Source of the DNA: Craterostigma plantagineum
Lineage: Eukaryota; Streptophyta; Magnoliopsida; Lamiales; Linderniaceae
NCBI GenBank assembly: GCA_027422505.1
Contig: JAPQWV010000002.1
Coordinates: forward strand, 22,732,501 to 22,796,500
Direction of reading: 5' to 3'
Length of the DNA: 64,000 bases
The position numbers and the translations under genes are program-made. Shown piece after piece: positions 58,260 to 64,000 of this stretch. The number at the start of each line of letters is the position of its first letter. The first letter of the stretch is position 1. The notes under the pieces were generated by a model. It made no database searches, had not been told where the DNA came from, and saw only the letters and a list, made by a program, of their open reading frames with translations.

Positions 58260-60440
58260 ATGTCGAGTCGGGTACAAGTCATAGTATATTTCGACGGTGA
58301 GATAATTCAATCATCCGATTCTGTTGTCAGTTATAGTATGCGTCCTACTTCGTACAGGCGAATTCGTCGCAACACCAATTTTTCTGATTTTATGTCATTG
58401 TTGTTCGAAATTACGGGTGCTGATAGCAGTCGTTCGTTAATTGTCCAGGCGAAAAATGAATACTTTCAACATTCCCGCCTCTTTCATCAGTTATTCCAAA
58501 TCTCAAGCGACAATGATTTACAATTTTTCATCCATCCCGATTCGAAGAATAATTGTGTTGAGGTTTTGTTGAAATAATTGAAAATTCAAGTTTTGATTTG
58601 AACGAAGAGCCTCATTGGAATTTTAAAGTTGGTTCTTCGAGTTATACATGTCCGGATTTTCACGACATTGTCTCAATTACGGCAGGGTTCAGCAATGTTT
58701 CCCTGGAGATGCCTACGCTTGGTGTTTCATTCAATATGCCGGAATCAGTGTCAGAACCCGAGCCAGATTTTGTGTCTGAACCGGAGGAAGACGTTGATGT
58801 TAGTGATTCGGAAGCAGGCGAAGAGGATCCACTATCCGAGTTACCCGATCCCAACGAACCCGACGAGAACAACGACGATGATGCGCCAGATGATACCACT
58901 CCACTGGACTCTGCTGCTCAAGCACTTTTTCAGTCCGTCCCATTTTTTCAGACGTACCAAATGCCACCTCCTGGTGGTGACGACTACGGTGGTTACGGAG
59001 AGTTTTACGACAGAGATAACCCTATGTTTTGTCGAGGTATGATTTTTCCAACTAAGAAACATTTACAACGTGCCGTCGATGATATTTCGATCAGGGTTGC
59101 TAGACGCGAGTATAATGTCAACGAGAGCAGCAGTACACGTTGGAGTGTTCAATGTGATCACACGACTGATTGCCCTTGGAGACTTCGTGCATCCTTCAAG
59201 CTGGTCCGTTACAAAATTTAAAGGACCGCACAATTGCTATATGACTGAGCTGGCGAGCACACACCGTAATATCTCTCGAAACTTTATTGCTGATATGTTG
59301 GTTGGAACCGTTAAAATCGATCCGCAAGTCCTACCCAAAAACGTCCAACAAACTCGTGAAAGATAAATATGGCTACGAAATCTCGTATATTCAAGTTTGT
59401 CATGGTCTGAAAAGAGCGATGGAAAATATTTACGGTACGTGGGAAGATTCTGTTACCAAACTCTCAATATTTATGAAGGCGTTGCAGCATTACAATCCAG
59501 GGATAATTGTGAGGTGGCTTCATCTGCAGACATGGACACCTGCACACTTCCAACTCGGGTATGTCTTTTGGGCTTTTAAACCGAGCATCGATGGCTTCAA
59601 ACATTGATGAAAAGATCTTTGCGTCGATGGTACGCATTTATACTCCAAATATAGACACAAATTACTGATTGCTACGTCGCTGGATGCCAACCGAAACACC
59701 TTTCCCCTTGCGTTTGCCATTGTCACGCAAGAAAGTACATACTCATGGACTTGGTTCCTTAATCATTTGAACACATGTGTGTTAGAGAATCAATCGGGGT
59801 GCCTTATTTCGGATCGTCACAAAGGTATTTTATCTTAGTAATGTAATTTACTCGTTATTTTAGTAAAATCGATTACTTTTAGTGGCGTATATGGTGTGTA
59901 CAGGTCTTACGGGAGCAGTAGAAGCCACTGAATTCTTTCGTCCACCAAATGGAGTGCATCACTTCTGTCTTCGTCATGTAAAATCAAACTTCTTCAAGAA
60001 ATTCAAGAATCAACAGTTGAAGGATCTATGCCATAGAGCCGGTACTACGCCAACATTGGATAAATTTAATCGCATTATAGCTCAGATTGCGCAAATTAAT
60101 GAACATGCGAAGCCTTGGTTAGAAATAGTAGGGTTCGAGCAATGGACGCTCGCACACGACGGCGGTATCGATGTGGTGTCATGATGACTAATATTTCAGA
60201 AGGGCTCAACGGGGTATTAAAAGGTGCTCGAATGCTACCCGTAAGAGCAATCGTCGATTTCACTTTTCATAGGTAAGCTCTAATCACGACCTTAGTTTTT
60301 TATTTTAATTTTGTTGTTATGACTTATTTTATTTCTTACGCACAAGCGGCTTGTCGTCAATGGCAAATTCACTCCAGTAATTTAATGGCGCAGTATTACA
60401 ATAAGGTGGAGTATTATTAAACATACTAAGGTACCTTTGA
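58260..60440 (+). pseudogene. MuDR-type (MURA) transposase, frameshifted
   Basis: The ATG at 58260 opens a PB1-like N-terminal region; a one-base loss near 58574 shifts frame to an acidic linker (SEPEPDFVSEPEEDVDV) and then the Mutator DNA-binding domain (GMIFPTKKHLQRAVDDISI, WSVQCDHTTDCPWRLRAS, 59035-59200). After another break come FKGPHNCYMTELAST and YGYEISYIQVCHGLKRA. The MULE catalytic domain follows: VDGTHLYSKYRHKLLIATS (first Asp, about 59615), FAIVTQESTYSWTWFLNHL, LISDRHKG (second Asp, about 59805), then after a putative intron HHFCLRHVKSNFFKKF and GLNGVLKGARMLPVRAIV. At least five lesions. No SWIM finger is readable downstream, only a degenerate tail to 60600. Confidence 0.85.
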
Positions 60441-60700
60441 ACCATTGTACGATGAACGCTACTAGACCCCCGAAGATTCGACTCTTATTCATAACGAGGC
60501 TCGTCGAGAGAGAACTGGTCCCGGTAGATATTATCGATCTCGGATCAGGAATGAGATGGATAGGGGTGAAACTCGTGCTAGACAACGCGGACGTCACTGA
60601 ACAATATACACTCGTTGTTTTTAACGTTTCAGTCTTATATAATAAAACAATTTATATAATAATAAATTAATAATAACAATAAATATAATAATAAAAAATA

Positions 60701-60965
60701 CTACCTCCGTCCCACTTATTTCTTCCCATCTTTCTATTTCGGGCGTCCCACATAATTCTTTCCATTTCTATTTTTGGTAAAAAATTATCACACTAATTAA
60801 ACTAATTACACCATTAATATTAAAAAAAGTCTTCTTGATTTGCGTGTCTACGGATAACTTTTCTCTCTCTATACCTCAAAAGGTGTACTATAATATTAAA
60901 ATAATGTGATTTCTTAGTCTCCGTGCCCGCTAATCTTTGGGAAGAAATAGCCGGGACGGAGGTAG
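60701..60965. mobile_element. Stowaway-type MITE (inverted copy)
   Basis: CTACCTCCGTCCC at both ends in inverted orientation, TA duplications at 60699-60700 and 60966-60967, 265 bp. Same family as 54192-54452, opposite orientation. Confidence 0.93.
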
Positions 60966-60967
60966 TA

Positions 60968-61495
60968 ATAATAACAATAAATACAGTAATAATAACTAAT
61001 AGGAATAAAACTAATCTATTAACATTAATAATAAGAATATTAACAATAAATATAATAATAATGGATAAAATAACAATAAATATAATAAAAATAATAACAG
61101 TAAATGTAATAATAAAAAATAATAATAATAACAATAAATACAATAATAATAACAATAAATAATAATAAACTAATATATTAACATTAATAAATATAATAAT
61201 AAGAATATCAACAATAAATATAATGATAAGAATGGATATAATAACAATAAATATAATAATAATGACAATAAATATAATAAATAATAATAAGAATAAATAC
61301 ACTAATAATAATAAATAATAATAAAACTAATATATTAACATTAATAAATATAATAATAAGAATATTAACAATAAATATAATAATAATGTATATAAAAACA
61401 ATAAATATAATAATAATAACAACAATAATAAATATAGTAAGAAAATTAAAAATAATAGTAACAATAACAACAATAAATATAATAATAATTCACAA
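60968..61495. repeat. Imperfect AAT/AAC microsatellite
   Basis: About 530 bp of AATAATAATAACAATAAATA-type sequence; begins directly at the MITE. Long Ile/Val-rich open frames on both strands are artefacts. Confidence 0.92.
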
Positions 61496-61746
61496 ATTCA
61501 AATTTTCGAAAGCGTAATAGTCAATACATAAAAAAACAACGCTTTACATAACGATCTATCAGGGGTGAGCGCCAGATGACCGCCGGTCCCACAACGAGCT
61601 GGCCTACGAACTCTATTTCCTCGACGGTTACCTTGGCCCAAATCATCTACCGGACTGCAAGGACGTCGCTGTCGTGGTGAAGGCGTCGTAAATGCCTAAG
61701 ATGTGATGTGTTAAATTAATGCTTAACTTAAATTTTAGTAAATATA

Positions 61747-62486
61747 TTAAGCTTCTTCGGCTCGCATGCCAGACAAAGCTCTCTGTATAGGAATGCCAGC
61801 AGCACTACCCAAACTAAACGTGCACACCTCCTCAATATCCTCCAACAGCTGAAGGTAGATCAACGATACGGTGCTGGCGCAATAATTGGGGAACATCACC
61901 GCTCCAAATAGCAGCATCGCATAACCCCGTGTTGAACACTCAACCTCTTCCACATCACTATCATCCAAAATCGGATGGGCCAACAACCAACTCGCTAACA
62001 ACTTCATCGAAAGCGATGACCCCTTAATTTTCTCAGCAGGCGTTCTAAAACTTAGCAACCGCTCGCACTCGTCCATCCACTATGTGACCGTCCTCGTTTG
62101 GATCACACCGGAGACACAACTACCATCTACAGGCAAACTCCACGAAATTCCTACGTCCTGTAAAGTAACAGTCGCCTCCCCGACAAAAATTAAACGTATG
62201 GGTCTCCTTCCTCCAACGCTCTACCAATGCTGTAATCAAATGAGGTCAACCTCTCCGATATACAGCTGTAGACGCTGTATAGACCCATATCGTTCAACTT
62301 ATCTAATAAGCGACCGTGTAGAATGTTCGGTGCTTCTCTCGTACCACACACAACATTCTCTAATGATCTAATCTTAATAGTCCTATCTATCGCACCCTCA
62401 TCTAACAATAAATTGCTACTACGGTGATTTGACTGCATCGTCAACACCGAACTATCAAAAGGCCCGTAATAAGAATCCAAATCCAT
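61747..62486 (-). pseudogene. Plant mobile domain (PMD, MAIN-like) gene remnant
   Basis: Minus strand from ATG 62486 (MDLDSYYGPFDSSVL): KIRSLENVVCGTREAPN, then LLDKLNDMGLYSVYSCI, the PMD start that precedes LVERWRKETHTF; then (62190-62085) GEATVTLQDVGISWSLPVDG, the core PMD motif; then (62076-61747) GSSLSMKLLASWLL, TRGYAMLLFGAVMFP and FSLGSAAGIPIQRALSG. Two frame changes (near 62195 and 62160) and a stop near 62083 break it. PMD proteins occur as host genes (MAIN, MAIL1) and as passenger genes of plant transposons. Here it converges on the transposase inside one element, so a passenger role is likely. Confidence 0.8.
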
Positions 62487-62639
62487 TCTACAATAAAGAA
62501 AACGACGTATAACTAAATCAATCATGATTACTATTGTAAAAATATCGACGATAAAACAAAATACTTCGTAAAATAAAAAAATAGCATATAACGAGGCACG
62601 GGGATCGCTCACAGGAGGTAATCGCGCGTAGATCATCAC

Positions 62640-62975
62640 GGGGTCAAGGGGGGCAGTGGCGGGTCGAGGCGGAGGAGGGTCGCGGCTGGCGGCGGCGGAT
62701 CGAGGCGGGACGGCGGGTCGAGGCGGCTGCGGGTCGAGGCGGGACGGCGGGCAGCTGCGGGTCGCGGCTTCACAGGTCGTCCAGGCGGGGCGGCGGTCGC
62801 GGTGGGAGGAGGAGGTCGTCGAGCTGAGGCGGGCCGGCAGTCGCGATGGGCGGCGGCTGACAGAAGGACGTCGACGAGGCGGGTGGCGTCGAGCAGAAGG
62901 TGATGTGGCGGCGTCGAGGCATCGAGGCGGCGGCTCGAGGAGGCAGCGGTCGCGTCTCTTCGTCTTCGTCGCTTA
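62640..62975. repeat. GC-rich CGAGGCGGG repeats upstream of the PMD remnant
   Basis: Irregular repetition of GGGTCGAGGCGG and GGCGGCGG words. The open frame over it (62656-62976) is Gly/Arg-rich and not convincing. It might be a captured GC-rich exon or the promoter side of the PMD gene. Confidence 0.5.
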
Positions 62976-63153
62976 GATCTGGCTATAATAAACCAGATCT
63001 AACTCGTTAGAACTTCTTACGAATTATGAGTTATAACTTGTAATAACTGCGTACGAGTTACGCCAGCTCAGGCGAATGCCAGCGAGGCGACGTAACTCGT
63101 GGGTACTTAGTACGAGTTACATAACTCGTATGATATAAATACGAACTGCTATC

Positions 63154-63332
63154 TTTTATTAATGAATTCATTTTTATGTTTATTTTTTTAATGGTTGAAT
63201 TTTTTAATTATTTTATTAATACTACCACCAACTTACTATATATATATATATGTGTGTGTACTAAAAATATTGGGCCCCCTTCCAAAGCTGGGCCCGAGGC
63301 GACCGCCTCGTTGGCCTCATAGAAGCTACGGG

Positions 63333-63380
<48 letters not shown>

Positions 63381-64000
63381 CTAATGGTGAAGCCGTGCGT
63401 TGCACGGCATTATACCAACAATAGTCTGGGCACTAAAAAATACGTATTTTGATATAAAGAGAAAATCAAAGCATGTACGCATTCAAAACGTATTCTGATA
63501 TAAATTAATACAAAGATGTGATGTTAGATTGATCATAGCACGTACATGCATACTCGTATGAAATAAATTACATGCATTAACAATGCGACGTTGCACTCTA
63601 ATATCTACAAAAAATGTTGAAATATTCATTAACTCGTGCTTAGCAACAAGATGATTGATACATATGTTGGTGTAACATTACATTAGAGAAATTTTTTATA
63701 ATTGATGTTAAAGCAAATATTAAAATGTTTCAAAGAACCTTAAAATCATAAGTATCCGATTCATTTCCAAGTTATGAAAAGAAAAACATATGTCTAACTT
63801 GCAGATAGTTCCGACAAAAACTTACTTCTAGTTATTATCTTTGTTTGGATATATTTTTAGTCCCCTAAGTAATAAATCTTAGCTCCATTACTACAAAAAG
63901 CTTCTAAAGTTCCAAGCAATTAACGCCGAGTATTCCATTTTTATGTTAAAAGGACACAAAAACTATTTCCACAAATAGAGAACTAAGTAAAAACATTTTT
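63154..64000. other. AT-rich right flank, no gene recognised
   Basis: Two (TA)n runs (63236-63252, 63336-63366) bracket a GGGCCC-rich segment with GGCGACCGCCTCG; an inverted CCGTGCGTTGCACGG lies at about 63394-63408, a word common in plant intergenic repeats. Nothing else seen. Confidence 0.5.

Larger units (their letters stand above)
57745..63153. mobile_element. MuDR-type MULE carrying transposase and PMD remnants
   Basis: Imperfect terminal inverted regions: left 57750-57860 with TTCGTAT, ACGAGTTAGTAACTCGTA and CTGACGTGGCGTTC, right (inverted) with TTCGTAT, ACGAGTTATGTAACTCGTAC and a CTGGCATTCGCC counterpart. Inside are a degraded MuDR transposase on plus, a Stowaway MITE, a long AAT microsatellite, and a PMD gene remnant on minus. 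No clear 9-bp target duplication; ends are approximate. Confidence 0.68.

Noticed and set aside
60820..61302. Ile/Val/Leu-rich membrane protein ORF of 160 codons
   Set aside because: Antisense translation of the AAT/AAC microsatellite and the adjoining MITE.
62656..62976. Gly/Arg-rich RNA-binding-like ORF
   Set aside because: Derived from CGAGGCGGG repeats; no RGG-motif spacing beyond what the repeat gives and no homologous exon.

Overview
The window is nuclear DNA of a flowering plant. Split genes with GT-AG introns, host proteins of plant type, plant lineages of LTR retrotransposon (Sirevirus and Tork copia, Athila gypsy, Cassandra TRIM), Mutator, hAT, PIF/Harbinger and Stowaway DNA transposons, and long AT-rich microsatellites all point there. 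A eudicot, perhaps an asterid, fits best, but nothing here fixes the species.

Layout. 1-470: the first exon of a minus-strand gene for a small MGACAS-type protein that runs off the left edge. 962-2163: a short non-autonomous Mutator-like element (MULE) with a perfect 9-bp target duplication and a hAT-like element nested in it. 2.3-5.7 kb: a decayed PIF/Harbinger (Pong-like) element with a Myb/SANT partner ORF and a transposase split by a clean solo LTR. 5.7-12.2 kb: remnant of a large minus-oriented LTR element (LARD/gypsy type) with minisatellites and an inserted Cassandra TRIM that carries 5S rRNA-derived sequence. 12.2-22.3 kb: 5'-truncated Athila gypsy element (pol, env-like ORF, 3' LTR). 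22.3-25.7 kb: 5'-truncated Tork-type copia element. 25.9-35.8 kb: the gene island: an adenylate kinase 7-like pseudogene broken by a hAT-type insertion, a hAT element that keeps only a BED zinc-finger ORF, a 5'-truncated ankyrin-repeat gene, a phosducin-like (VIAF/PLP3) gene with a one-base frameshift, and an intact 11-exon SET-domain (Rubisco LSMT-like) methyltransferase gene. The last two are divergent and share a 446-bp promoter interval.

37841-57537 is a second, long MULE of the same TIR family as the one at 962-2163, again with a perfect 9-bp target duplication. It is full of GTACC-bearing tandem arrays and carries a hAT element (itself holding a Stowaway MITE) and a 13.7-kb Sirevirus-like copia element on the minus strand. 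That copia element has almost identical LTRs, an intact 1158-aa pol, a gag with one stop codon, a 3.5-kb extra ORF region before the 3' LTR and, on the opposite strand, a 57-aa membrane-protein ORF with its own promoter-like sequence. 57.7-63.15 kb is a third, unrelated MULE with degraded MuDR-type transposase on the plus strand and a plant mobile domain (PMD) gene remnant converging on the minus strand.

The genes do not form a pathway; the island is ordinary host genes among nested transposons. The most unusual items are the antisense small gene inside the Sirevirus, the GTACC MULE family, the transposase-plus-PMD MULE, and a hairpin in the LTRs of two unrelated retrotransposons whose stem changes sequence but keeps pairing.
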